Part shown: positions 27,343 to 35,684 of the stretch, in pieces
Layout: each line of letters begins with the position of its first letter
Position numbering within the stretch: the stretch's first letter is position 1
Assembly: GCA_964610045.1 (NCBI GenBank)
Contig: CAZSUN010000001.1
Location: 1 to 64,000 of the forward strand
From: JACCYX01 sp964610045
GTDB taxonomy: Bacteria; Chloroflexota; Chloroflexia; Thermomicrobiales; UBA6265
Reading direction: 5' to 3'
Length of the DNA: 64,000 bases
The notes under the pieces: model-generated
The model's input: the letters and a program-made list of their open reading frames with translations, nothing else
The model's database searches: none
What the model was told of the DNA's origin: nothing
Translations under genes and position numbers: made by a program

Positions 27343-28827
27343 ATGGCAAACGGCAGGACGTACCGGATTGGGATTGGCGGCATCGCCATCGAGAGCAGCA
27401 CGTTTTCGCCGCTCCCCGCCACCATCGACGATTTCTGGATCCAGCGTGGCGACGAGATCGTCGCGAGCTACCCGTATTTCGAGAACGGTACGTTCGAGGG
27501 CCGGCAGGATGTCGAATGGCTCGGTACCTTGAAGGCGCGGGCGATACCGGGTGGTCCGGTCGAGCGCGCGAGTTACGAGGCGATGAAGGGCGAGTTGGTC
27601 GAACGCCTTGAAGCGGTCCTCCCGCTCGACGGATTCTTCTTCGACATTCACGGGGCGATGTCCGTGATCGGACTGGACGACGCAGAGGGCGATCTGATCG
27701 CGGCCATCCGCGCGCTGGTTGGTCCGGACTGCGTCATATCCACGGGGATGGACCTGCACGGCAACGTCTCGGATGTCCTGGTTGGCGCGATCGATTGTTT
27801 CACGGCCTACCGGCAGGCGCCTCATGTCGACGCGATGGAGACCAAGGCCCGAGCCGTGCGGAACCTCCTTGCGTTGCTCGATTCCGGCATTAGGCCATCC
27901 CGCGCGTTCGTGCGGATTCCGGTCAATCTGCCTGGTGAGCGCACCTCGACGATGTGGGAGCCCGGCGCGACGGTCTACAAGCGGCTGGAGGAGTCTGACG
28001 GTCTGCCGGGCCTGATCGATGCTTCGCTCTGGGTGGGGTATGTCTGGGCGGATCAGCCGCGCGCGAACGCCACAACCGTGGTGACAGGCACTGATGTCGA
28101 CGTCATTTCCGCCGAGGCGCTGAAGATCGCCAAGCGCTACTGGGATGCCCGGAAGGATTTCGGGTTTGGCGTACCGACCGGTTCCGGCGATTGGGCGATC
28201 GACGAAGCCCTGAAGCTGAACCAGAAGGCGGTGCTGATCAGCGATTCCGGGGACAACCCGACGGCCGGCGGCGCGGGCGATGTTCCCTTCATGGCCGAGC
28301 GGTGTCTCGCGAGGCAAGACCTGGCATCGGGTGAGCGGACCGCGATCGTTTCGGCGATTGCCGGCCCCGAGGCAGTACGTGCCGCCAAGGTCGCGGGAGT
28401 TGGCGGCACGGTCGAGGTCACGATTGGCGGCGTCAACGATCCAGTCAATGGATCGCCGCTGACGTTCACCGGCGTCGTGTATTCGATCTTCGAGAACGAT
28501 CCGGTCGGTGGTGACATCGCGGTCATCCGGAGCGGTGGGGTGCACGTGATCGTGCCGAGCCGGCGCAAGCCGTACCACCACATGCAGGAGTTCGCGAACC
28601 TGAACCTCGATGTCCAGGATTTCGACATCACCATCGGCAAGTGGGGATATCTGGAACCGGAACTCAAGCAGGCCGCATCGGCAGCGTTCCAGGCACTCAG
28701 TCCGGGTGCCGTCAATCAGGATATTCCGTCGTTGACGTTCGACCGGGTGGTGCGTCCGGTGTTTCCACTGGACCCGGATATGCAGGAGCCGGATTGGCAG
28801 GTGACGGTGTTCCCGCCGATCGGCTAG
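27343..28827 (+). CDS. M81-family metallopeptidase (MlrC-like)
   Basis: A 494-residue M81 peptidase (DUF1485 plus MlrC C-terminal domain). The founding member MlrC degrades linear microcystin breakdown products; most homologues are uncharacterised and often lie near peptide or amino-acid transporters. Seen are GGIAIESSTFSP at the start, FFDIHGAMSVIG, STGMDLHGNVSD (probable metal ligands), TAYRQAPHVDAMETK, the conserved SDSGDNPTAGGAGD near residue 307, and RRKPYHHMQEF late. The ATG at 27343 has AGGAGAAG 5 nt upstream. It is a single gene divergent from the relBE pair. No signal peptide is visible, so it is probably cytoplasmic. Confidence 0.9.
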   Translation: MANGRTYRIGIGGIAIESSTFSPLPATIDDFWIQRGDEIVASYPYFENGTFEGRQDVEWLGTLKARAIPGGPVERASYEAMKGELVERLEAVLPLDGFFFDIHGAMSVIGLDDAEGDLIAAIRALVGPDCVISTGMDLHGNVSDVLVGAIDCFTAYRQAPHVDAMETKARAVRNLLALLDSGIRPSRAFVRIPVNLPGERTSTMWEPGATVYKRLEESDGLPGLIDASLWVGYVWADQPRANATTVVTGTDVDVISAEALKIAKRYWDARKDFGFGVPTGSGDWAIDEALKLNQKAVLISDSGDNPTAGGAGDVPFMAERCLARQDLASGERTAIVSAIAGPEAVRAAKVAGVGGTVEVTIGGVNDPVNGSPLTFTGVVYSIFENDPVGGDIAVIRSGGVHVIVPSRRKPYHHMQEFANLNLDVQDFDITIGKWGYLEPELKQAASAAFQALSPGAVNQDIPSLTFDRVVRPVFPLDPDMQEPDWQVTVFPPIG

Positions 28828-29045
28828 CCAGCCGCGCCACGGACAACGCCGGCGAGCAATTGGCCTGACTCGGCCATGACGAAGCGAAGGCTGTCCAGGT
28901 AGTCGAGCACTTCGAGGAGTTCACGCCCATCGAAGTGCTCGACGGCGTCCGCCAGTTGCCCACACTCCCGCAAGGCGTTGACAAGGTTCTGGCGAGCCTT
29001 GTCTGCACGTTCCGCCTGGGTGAATCCGACCACGTTGCCCACCAA
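28824..29045 (-). CDS. Small helical protein of unknown function
   Basis: A 73-residue reading frame that ends 4 bp inside the 3' end of the M81 gene. It is nearly all helix-forming, with an amphipathic pattern (AERADKARQNLVNALRECG, HFDGRELLEVLDYLDSLRF). The TTG at 29045 is preceded by GGAAGG at about 8 nt. The composition looks protein-like and no other gene covers the region, but I cannot match it to a family, so it remains a candidate. Confidence 0.45.
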   Translation of the reverse strand: MVGNVVGFTQAERADKARQNLVNALRECGQLADAVEHFDGRELLEVLDYLDSLRFVMAESGQLLAGVVRGAAG

Positions 29046-29461
29046 ATGCGTCCTTCCGATCCTGCATACAGGCCCGTATCACTGGAAATCGTACCAATAT
29101 GCCGTGCCAATGCACCGATTACGTAGGGGGACACCCGCCAATACCCCGGTATATCGGTAAAAATGCGGATGATCGCGGAACGGAAGTCAGGCACTATGGG
29201 GTTGACCTCGATCGAGTGCGGTGGAGGGAGCGAGAGAACGGAATCAGCCCTTCCCAACTCTACCCCACGTTCCCGCCCTGCCAGTCGATCCGATGCCTGG
29301 ATCTCGTGTGGTGCCTGATCTGAGTTCATCGTGAAGGTCCGGGTTGCGCTACGGAGTGGTCGCCCTCTTGCGATCTTGCGCAAACCGTAACCCTTCTCCA
29401 TATGCAGGGAGAGCCGGCCCCCCCTTGGCCCGGCTCTCCCTGTTTCCGTCCGTATCCCGGT
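29046..29461. other. Non-coding stretch before the second assembly gap
   Basis: About 416 bp without a supportable gene. The only clear structure is the terminator-like hairpin at 29405-29446. The stretch just before it (GGGTTGCGC... to ...CCGTAACCC, 29340-29393) could fold, but it matches no RNA family I recognise. Confidence 0.4.
29405..29446 (+). terminator. Strong terminator-like hairpin without an assigned gene
   Basis: A perfect 13-bp stem (29405-29417 with 29430-29442) is followed by TTTCC on the plus strand; the minus-strand side has no T run. No plus-strand gene precedes it, so it may end an unannotated small RNA or be a remnant. It lies 16 bp before the gap. Confidence 0.6.
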
Positions 29462-29561
29462 NNNNNNNNNNNNNNNNNNNNNNNNNNNNNNNNNNNNNNN
29501 NNNNNNNNNNNNNNNNNNNNNNNNNNNNNNNNNNNNNNNNNNNNNNNNNNNNNNNNNNNNN
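29462..29561. other. Assembly gap (100 N)
   Basis: Exactly 100 N, a scaffold join of unknown true size. It removes the 3' end of the minus-strand GNAT gene to its right. Confidence 0.98.
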
Positions 29562-30082
29562 GGGAGGAGCAGGTGGATGTCTTCCGGTTCCTTCGCGAGC
29601 AGTACGGGATCGGGCTCTGCGAGGACATGGGCACCCATCCGGATATAGGCTTCGACGGTGTTCCGGGTGGGGATCGCGGAGATGTAGAGTGCCGTCGCGC
29701 CCAGCGAACGTGCTCGCTCGGCGATCAGGGTCACCAGGTGCTTGCCGAGTCCCTGGTTGCGGTATGGAGCGCTGATGTGGAGGGGTTCGAGTTGCATCAC
29801 GGTTGGGTCGCCGCCCACTGGGGTGGTTCGCAAACCGATGATCCCGACGAGCCGGTCACCGTCGAACGCGCCGAAGGCAGCACCTCCCGATGCGAACGAT
29901 CGTTCGAAGCCGCTGACATGATCCGGGATCTCGCTGGGGTACCAACCCTGCACGTCGATGTGCCGCTCGTGCAGGGTGAGCGCTCCCGCGGAGGCGGTGT
30001 AAACGCCATCAATGCGCTCCGAGCGATCGATGTCACCCATGCGCCAGGTGTCGACGAGGTCCAGCATTCGATAGGCGATCAC
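29562..30082 (-). CDS. GNAT N-acetyltransferase, 3' end lost in gap
   Basis: At least 173 residues of a GNAT-fold acetyltransferase. The first ~20 residues read VIAYRMLDLVDTWRMGDIDRS. FGAFDGDRLVGIIGL is the central strand, LEPLHISAPYRNQGLGKHLV is the acetyl-CoA loop with QGLG, and ALYISAIPTRNTVEAYIRMGA is the C-terminal Asn-containing signature. The sequence reaches EPEDIHLLL, close to the usual end of this family, so only a few residues are probably lost in the gap. The GTG at 30082 has GGGAG 8 nt upstream. The substrate is unknown. Confidence 0.82.
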
Positions 30083-30242
30083 GATTCCACTCCCATCCGC
30101 GAGTTGAAACCATTGGTGGTTGCGCGGGGCGGTGAGGCAAATCAGGGAAAATGGCGTCCCGCCCATCAGTCATCGGTTGCCCATTTGTAGCACGCGTCTT
30201 CGTCATTGCACCTCACGCCCGGCGCTACGCTTACTTCTCGTA
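30083..30242. other. Divergent intergenic region between GNAT gene and helicase leader
   Basis: 160 bp between the minus-strand GNAT start and the helicase promoter, without a supportable gene. It presumably holds the GNAT promoter, which I could not place. Confidence 0.4.
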
Positions 30243-30272
30243 TGGACACCATCGACGTCCGCGTGCTATAGT
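30243..30272 (+). promoter_or_regulatory. Promoter of the DEAD-box helicase gene
   Basis: TGGACA (30243-30248), an 18-nt spacer and TATAGT (30267-30272) are a good sigma-70-type match. The start site would be near 30279, about 475 nt before the helicase ATG. Confidence 0.6.
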
Positions 30273-30278
30273 GAAAAC

Positions 30279-30752
30279 CGTCACAAGGGAAGTCCCCGAG
30301 CGATGTTCCTCATGGTTTTCTCCCACCGATCGTGATGCGCGCCGAATGGAGCGGCACCGATCGGATGATCCCCACAACAACCAGCGAGTTCCTGCGATCA
30401 GCAGCCGATAGAGCGTGCCTGATCGACTCGATCGAAATCTGCGATCGAACGGTATTGAGCTCGATTGCCTCCTTTGGCAGCGCGTGGGTCTGGGTTGCGG
30501 CGAGCGGGTCGCAGAGAGCAGGCGGCGGATGGTGTGCCACCACGCTCTCGAATCACACGGGAACAGTGTGACGAGTCGTGTGGATGTCATCGACCGTTCG
30601 AACGGCGATTCGGCCGTGCGCGTGCACCCAGCCAGGACACCACACAACTGAACGACGACAAGATCGAGGACCGAGACCGTTCACTGGTCTCGATCGCGTG
30701 CGTCCCTGTGCCGATCCGCGGCACGTCATTGTGTTTGGAGTCAACAACCATC
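30279..30752 (+). promoter_or_regulatory. Long untranslated leader of the DEAD-box helicase mRNA
   Basis: About 474 nt with no convincing gene between the predicted start site and the helicase ATG. Several hairpins are visible, the clearest being CGAGACC-GTTCACT-GGTCTCG (30672-30692). Long structured leaders are known in cold-shock helicase mRNAs such as csdA/deaD of E. coli, where they control stability and translation. The same role here is inference. The helicase frame stays open through the leader to 30465, but that part is Arg/Cys-rich and not protein-like. Confidence 0.5.
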
Positions 30753-32804
30753 ATGCCACGTATGCAGATCAACCCCACCCTGCCCATGCTTACCCAGTTC
30801 GGTGAACGGGGCGGAAGCGCCGTGCTCGACCGGCCGGAAAACGTCGAAGCGATCGACGCTATCGTCAACAGCGCGGGCGAGTACGAGGGAGACCTTGAAC
30901 TCGAAACCCCGATCAATGCCGCCGAGGACACCGTCGTGATGGAAACTACCGCCTCCATCGAGCCGGAAACTGCCGCCGTCGAGCCGGCCGGCCCTACCTT
31001 CGCCGATCTCGGTCTCAGCCAGGCATTACTCGAAAGCGTCGCTGCTGTCGGCTATGAGGTGCCCTCACCGATCCAGGAGCGGACCATTCCAGCCTTGCTC
31101 GCTGGCCAGGATGTGATCGCGCAGGCGCAGACGGGGTCCGGCAAGACGGCCGCGTTCGGACTGCCGATCATCGAGACGGTTGTCAGCCGCCGGGGTGGCG
31201 TGCAGGCGCTCATCCTGTGCCCAACCCGTGAACTGGCGATCCAGGTGTCGGATGCGCTCCAGCAGTACGGCCGTCACAAGCGAATCGAGACGCTGCCGAT
31301 CTACGGCGGCCAGGCCTACGATCGCCAGCTGCGCGGTCTGCAGCGTGGGGTCGAGATCGTGGTCGGAACCCCTGGCCGCGTGATGGACCACATGCGTCGC
31401 GGCACACTCAAGCTGGATGCACTCAAGTTCTTCGTGCTCGACGAAGCCGATGAAATGCTCGACATGGGCTTCATCGAGGACATCGAGTGGATCATGCAGC
31501 AAATCCCGGAGGAGCGGCAGACAGCACTCTTCTCGGCGACCATGCCGCCGCGTATCGCTGACCTCGCCCGCACTTACATGAATGAGCCACAGCGAATCTC
31601 GGTGCGTGGCAAGGAAATGACGGTTCCGGAAATCAACCAGGTCTACTACGAGGTGCCACGCGCCCGGAAGATAGACGCCCTGGCCCGCATCCTCGACGCC
31701 GAAGTGCCGGCCTCGACGATGATCTTCTGCCGCACCAAGGCTGGGGTGGATGAACTCGGCGAATCGCTGATGGGCCGCGGGTTCGCGGTCGAGACGCTCC
31801 ACGGCGACCTGTCCCAGGTCCAGCGTGACCGCGTAATGCGCCGGTTCCGGGCAGGCCAGGCCGACATCCTGATCGCCACCGACGTGGCGGCGCGGGGCCT
31901 CGACATCCCCGATGTCAGCCATGTCATCAACTACGACATTCCCGAGAGCACGGAAACCTACGTGCACCGGATTGGCCGGACCGGCCGCGCGGGCAAGACC
32001 GGAACCGCGGTGACGCTGGTGTCGCCACGTGAATCTCGCTGGATCAAGGCGATCGAGCGGTTCACGAAGGCGCCGATCCAGCCCAAGCGTCTTCCATCCG
32101 CGACCGATGTCAACGACCGGCGACGTGACGTGCTGAAGCGCCTGGTGTCCGTCGAATTGGCGAAGGAAGGCGACTACGAAGCCTACCTGCAACCGGTGAA
32201 GGACCTCGCCGAAGATCACGACCCGCTTGCGATCGCCGCGGCGGTCCTCAAGCTGTACGCCACCGAGACCGGCCGCACCACCACCGAGGTCCAGAAGGAC
32301 GACGACATCTCCAGCGCTGGTGGGTCGTTCGGTGGACGCAGCGATTCGGGCATGGTTCGGCTGTTCATCAACATCGGGCGCAACTTCCACGTCCGTCCGC
32401 AGGATTTCGTTGGCGCAATCGCCAACGAAGCCAACATCCCGGGACGTTCGATCGGCGCGATCGACATCATGGATACCTATTCGTTCGTCGATGTGCCGTC
32501 CGAGCATGCGCAGCAGGTCATCAACGCGCTGAACAACGCCTCGGTGAAGGGGAAGCCAGTCAACGTCGAGATCTCGAACGAACCGGCTGGCGCATCCCGC
32601 GGCCGGGAGCGTGACAGCGGGCCCCGTGGCGGCGGCTACCGTGGCGGTCGTAGTGACGATCGCGGACGCCGGAGTGGTCCGTACGGCCAGCGGCCGCAGG
32701 GAACCGGTGCGCGACGCGACGACGATCGCGGCCGTGGCGGGTACGGCGGCACCCGCCCGGACAGCAATCGCGGTCCGCGCCGGGATCGTTACCAGGACTC
32801 GTAA
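30753..32804 (+). CDS. deaD: DEAD-box ATP-dependent RNA helicase, DeaD/CsdA type
   Basis: RNA helicase of 683 residues used in ribosome assembly, RNA decay and cold adaptation in known relatives. An acidic extension of about 80 residues comes first. Then the Q motif (TFADLGLSQ...PSPIQ), AQTGSGKT, PTRELAIQ, TPGRVMDH, DEAD, SAT, the helicase C domain with IFCRT, ATDVAARGLDI and HRIGRTGRAG. A DbpA/CsdA-type RNA-binding domain follows (about 550-620, VRLFINIGRNFHVRPQDFVG), and an Arg/Gly-rich tail with RGGGYRGGRSDDRGRR. The ATG at 30753 (or 30762) is the first start before protein-like sequence; the ribosome site is poor. Confidence 0.94.
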   Translation: MPRMQINPTLPMLTQFGERGGSAVLDRPENVEAIDAIVNSAGEYEGDLELETPINAAEDTVVMETTASIEPETAAVEPAGPTFADLGLSQALLESVAAVGYEVPSPIQERTIPALLAGQDVIAQAQTGSGKTAAFGLPIIETVVSRRGGVQALILCPTRELAIQVSDALQQYGRHKRIETLPIYGGQAYDRQLRGLQRGVEIVVGTPGRVMDHMRRGTLKLDALKFFVLDEADEMLDMGFIEDIEWIMQQIPEERQTALFSATMPPRIADLARTYMNEPQRISVRGKEMTVPEINQVYYEVPRARKIDALARILDAEVPASTMIFCRTKAGVDELGESLMGRGFAVETLHGDLSQVQRDRVMRRFRAGQADILIATDVAARGLDIPDVSHVINYDIPESTETYVHRIGRTGRAGKTGTAVTLVSPRESRWIKAIERFTKAPIQPKRLPSATDVNDRRRDVLKRLVSVELAKEGDYEAYLQPVKDLAEDHDPLAIAAAVLKLYATETGRTTTEVQKDDDISSAGGSFGGRSDSGMVRLFINIGRNFHVRPQDFVGAIANEANIPGRSIGAIDIMDTYSFVDVPSEHAQQVINALNNASVKGKPVNVEISNEPAGASRGRERDSGPRGGGYRGGRSDDRGRRSGPYGQRPQGTGARRDDDRGRGGYGGTRPDSNRGPRRDRYQDS

Positions 32805-32812
32805 ATCCCGAA

Positions 32813-32848
32813 CCAACGCCTCCGTGCTCACGGGCATGGAGGCGTTGG
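32813..32848 (+). terminator. Terminator hairpin after the helicase gene
   Basis: CCAACGCCTCC (32813-32823) pairs with GGAGGCGTTGG (32838-32848) in a perfect 11-bp stem, 8 bp after the stop codon. The following TGTCTC is only weakly T-rich. Confidence 0.65.
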
Positions 32849-32995
32849 TGTCTCAGCCGGGCTGACTCTTTGTTCCACCGTTGCGGATGAGCACACGTTC
32901 GCGTCCCAACGAACCTATCGATCACCCGAGGTGAACAGCGAGGCTGGACCCGGAGTTGCGATGAACGATTCCAGCAGGAAGCACCCGGATTCCGG

Positions 32996-33535
32996 ATGAA
33001 ACGGTCGACGCACCTCGCGATCGGAGCGGCCTGTGTGATGCCGATCGCCGCGACGCTCGACCCTGCGCTTGCCCTGGCGGCGGTGGGGGTCTGCCTGGCG
33101 GGAGCGATCGCGCCTGACTGGATCGATTTCCAGAGCGGGTTCCGACGACCCGTCCGGATCCGGCATCGCGGTGTTTCGCACTCGATTGCCGCGCTGTTGG
33201 TTTGCACCGCCGCGATCTGGCTCGTGCTGATCGTGGCATCCCGCCAGCGATTCTCTCTGGAAAGCGAAAGCCTGGTACTTTCGGCCGAGATCCCGGCCGT
33301 GCTTGCGGGATCATTCGCGCTCGGTTTCGCGACGCACCTCGCGGCGGATGCCTGCACTCCAGCCGGGATTGGGCCATTGCTGCCGTTTTCCGCAAGACGC
33401 GGCTGGATTCTGCCGAGACGATTGCGATTCCGAACCGGGAGCCTGCGCGACACGATCACCCGGTGGCTGGCGGTGACGGTGGCGTCGTTTGGGCTGGTGG
33501 TTGTCGCCGGGAGGTGGCTCGATCTCCTCGGGTAA
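32996..33535 (+). CDS. YdjM/DUF457-family membrane-bound metal-dependent hydrolase
   Basis: A 179-residue membrane protein of the YdjM (LexA-regulated hydrolase, DUF457) family, of unknown substrate. Histidine and acidic motifs are THLAIGAACV at the start, PDWIDF, HRGVSHSI and THLAADACTPAGIGPLLPFS. About four membrane helices separate them. Its last 80 bases overlap the 3' end of the PAP2 gene on the opposite strand, so both C termini share DNA. Confidence 0.85.
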   Translation: MKRSTHLAIGAACVMPIAATLDPALALAAVGVCLAGAIAPDWIDFQSGFRRPVRIRHRGVSHSIAALLVCTAAIWLVLIVASRQRFSLESESLVLSAEIPAVLAGSFALGFATHLAADACTPAGIGPLLPFSARRGWILPRRLRFRTGSLRDTITRWLAVTVASFGLVVVAGRWLDLLG

Positions 33536-34178
33536 ACCCAAAGCTGAGGTTGGACGCGAGCGTAACGAGGACGAGACCGGCGAGGACGCCGCCGACCGTG
33601 TCGGTGAACCAGTGGGCACCTACCCAGATCCGGGCCCACATCGTCATCCCGACGCCGGCAGCCCAGGCGAGACCGAGCAGGCGAAGATCGACGCGGGGCA
33701 CGAGCCGTGCAATCGTCCAGGCAACGGCGCCGAGACTGACGGTCGCGGTGGTCACATGACCGCTCGGGAATCCCCAATGGTCGAACGACGCGGCCAACAC
33801 CGCCTGTGAAGGCGACGGCCGGGGGCTGTCGAAGACATCCTTCAGCTGGGTGGCGAACAAACGCTCGATCGCGAGAATGAGCGTGAACCAAAGCTCTCGC
33901 CGGCGACGGAGTATCGCGAAGCCGACCCAGGCGAGAGCAAGCAGGGTGAGTCCGAATGCCTGCTTGCCGAGGAAGTTCCCAATCTCCGCGATGCCCTCGC
34001 CGACAGGTCCCTGCCACCGTTGCACCCAGTCCGTGATCGCCTGGTCGAGGTCGAGTGTGTTGGGTCCCCGTGTTGCGAGACCGAGCAGGATGAACGCCAC
34101 GGCGAGGACGCCGATGGCGGACCAGGGGACGATCAGGGGCGGATCGTCCGTCGGCCGTCCAGGGTCAGACGGGGACAT
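33456..34178 (-). CDS. PAP2-family membrane phosphatase
   Basis: A 240-residue integral membrane phosphatase, probably acting on lipid phosphates such as undecaprenyl pyrophosphate or phosphatidic acid. The three PAP2 motifs are KDVFDSPRP (KxxxxxxRP), FPSGHVTTA (PSGH) and ARIWVGAHWFTD (SRxxxxxHxxxD type, with Ala for Ser). About six membrane helices are seen, then a Pro/Thr/Ser-rich tail of 25 residues. The start overlaps the rpiA stop by 14 bp, so it is the last gene of the pentose-phosphate operon. Confidence 0.88.
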   Translation of the reverse strand: MSPSDPGRPTDDPPLIVPWSAIGVLAVAFILLGLATRGPNTLDLDQAITDWVQRWQGPVGEGIAEIGNFLGKQAFGLTLLALAWVGFAILRRRRELWFTLILAIERLFATQLKDVFDSPRPSPSQAVLAASFDHWGFPSGHVTTATVSLGAVAWTIARLVPRVDLRLLGLAWAAGVGMTMWARIWVGAHWFTDTVGGVLAGLVLVTLASNLSFGFTRGDRATSRRQPPAQTTPPSPPATG

Positions 34179-34851
34179 GCTCGGCGATCACCCCATCCGC
34201 ATCGACCGTGATCGCCAGATCGCATAGGCTGACGAACAGTCCGTGATCCACTACTCCGGTGATCTGCTTGAGATCGTGGCCCAGTTGCGCGGGATCATCG
34301 ATCCCCCCGGTCTCGCAATCGTAGATCCAGTGACCACCGTCGGAGACGAACGGCGCCCCGTCCGCTGCCGTCCGGAGAACGGGGGTGAGGCCCAGGGCAG
34401 CGATCTCAAGTCCGGTGTGGATCGAACCGAATGGCACGATTTCAACCGGGAGCGGGAGACGGGTTCCGAGGCGATCGACCAGTTTCTCGGCGGAACCGAT
34501 GATCACCAGGCGGTTGGCGCTGCGAGCCACAAGCTTTTCGTGAAGCAGCGCGCCACCGCGGCCCTTGACCAGGTTCAATCCGGGATCGATTTCGTCCGCG
34601 CCGTCGATGCAGAGCGCGAGTTCACCGGCGTCGTCCAGGGAGACCAGCGTGATGCCCTGCGACTCGGCGCGGGCGATGGTGCGGCTCGATGTGGCAACGC
34701 CGCTAACCGTCAGGCCGTTCCGGACCCGCTCACCCAGGGCATCGAGCATCGCATCGGCGGTGGCGCCGGTGCCGAGACCGATCGTCGAGCCATCGGGGAT
34801 GAGTGCTGCGGCGCGTTCGCCGATCAGGCGCATCCGGGTTGCGTCATCCAT
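34165..34851 (-). CDS. rpiA: Ribose-5-phosphate isomerase A
   Basis: Interconverts ribose 5-phosphate and ribulose 5-phosphate in the cytoplasm. It has 228 residues. Motifs are GLGTGATADAM (the phosphate loop, GTGST in most), DGADEIDPGLNLVKGRGGALLHEK with the catalytic acidic residues and Lys, and VEIVPFG. Its ATG overlaps the pgl stop by 8 bp, and its own end overlaps the PAP2 start. Confidence 0.95.
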   Translation of the reverse strand: MDDATRMRLIGERAAALIPDGSTIGLGTGATADAMLDALGERVRNGLTVSGVATSSRTIARAESQGITLVSLDDAGELALCIDGADEIDPGLNLVKGRGGALLHEKLVARSANRLVIIGSAEKLVDRLGTRLPLPVEIVPFGSIHTGLEIAALGLTPVLRTAADGAPFVSDGGHWIYDCETGGIDDPAQLGHDLKQITGVVDHGLFVSLCDLAITVDADGVIAEHVPV

Positions 34852-35626
34852 GTGGAACTCCCTTATCCAGTGAAGCAGCGGCGGCGGTGTCGATCAGCCA
34901 GGTGAGGTCGCCGCCTGTTGGCCGGATGACCTGAGACGGCGTGAGATCGATGTCGGTCGGACCATCGAGCACCTGATGCAACATGGCAGCCTTGCCGCCG
35001 CCGCCGACCAGGAATACGACGCGTGCGGCCGCGTTGATGAGCGGTGGGGTAAAGGTCAGACGGGTTGTTTCGAGCTTTGGCACCCAGTGACTCAGGACCA
35101 GACGGTTCTCCTCGTGCATCGCGGTGGTTCCCGGGAACAGAGAGGCCGTGTGACCGTCATCGCCCATGCCAAGGAGGATGAGATCGAAGGCGCTGACGCC
35201 GTTCTCCCGCATCACGGTATGGACGATGTCGGTCATTTGCGCGGCGGATGCCACGGGATCGTCGATGGTGGTGTCGAATGGATGGATGCGTTCGGCCTGG
35301 ATGGGGGAGGCGTCCAGAAAACCGCGCATGGCTTCGCCGGCATTGCTGTCCGGGCTCGCCAGTGGCGTCCATCGCTCGTCGCCCCAGAATATCTCAAGAT
35401 TGTCCCAGCATACCTGGCTGGCAAAGGATTCCGTTGCCAGGAGTTCTCCCATGCGTTTGGGTGTGGAACCGCCAGAGAGGGCGACCAGCGCGCGCCGGTC
35501 CTGGTCAGCTGCGATATGGGACACCTGGATAACCGTGTCCGCCGCGGCGGTGGCCAAAGCGTCGCCGTCCGGGACGACGAGTACGGTGCCGCGGTCGCCG
35601 TAATCGAGAGCGATTGGATCAGGCAT
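34844..35626 (-). CDS. pgl: 6-phosphogluconolactonase
   Basis: Hydrolyses 6-phosphoglucono-lactone to 6-phosphogluconate, the second oxidative pentose-phosphate step. It has 260 residues of the DevB/Pgl (NagB-like) family. Motifs are VALSGGSTPKRMGELL, FWGDERWTPLASPDSNAGEA and LLGMGDDGHTASLFPG, all intact. It follows opcA after 58 bp and overlaps rpiA by 8 bp. Confidence 0.94.
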   Translation of the reverse strand: MPDPIALDYGDRGTVLVVPDGDALATAAADTVIQVSHIAADQDRRALVALSGGSTPKRMGELLATESFASQVCWDNLEIFWGDERWTPLASPDSNAGEAMRGFLDASPIQAERIHPFDTTIDDPVASAAQMTDIVHTVMRENGVSAFDLILLGMGDDGHTASLFPGTTAMHEENRLVLSHWVPKLETTRLTFTPPLINAAARVVFLVGGGGKAAMLHQVLDGPTDIDLTPSQVIRPTGGDLTWLIDTAAAASLDKGVPHG

Positions 35627-35684
35627 GGCGAGCGGTAGCCTCCAGGAAATCTCTATGGTGCGTGTCGAGACGGGTCCGGCGACC

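Noticed and set aside
30465..30752. 96-codon N-terminal extension of the DEAD-box helicase
   Set aside because: Arg/Cys-rich, not protein-like, and would place coding sequence in the structured leader.
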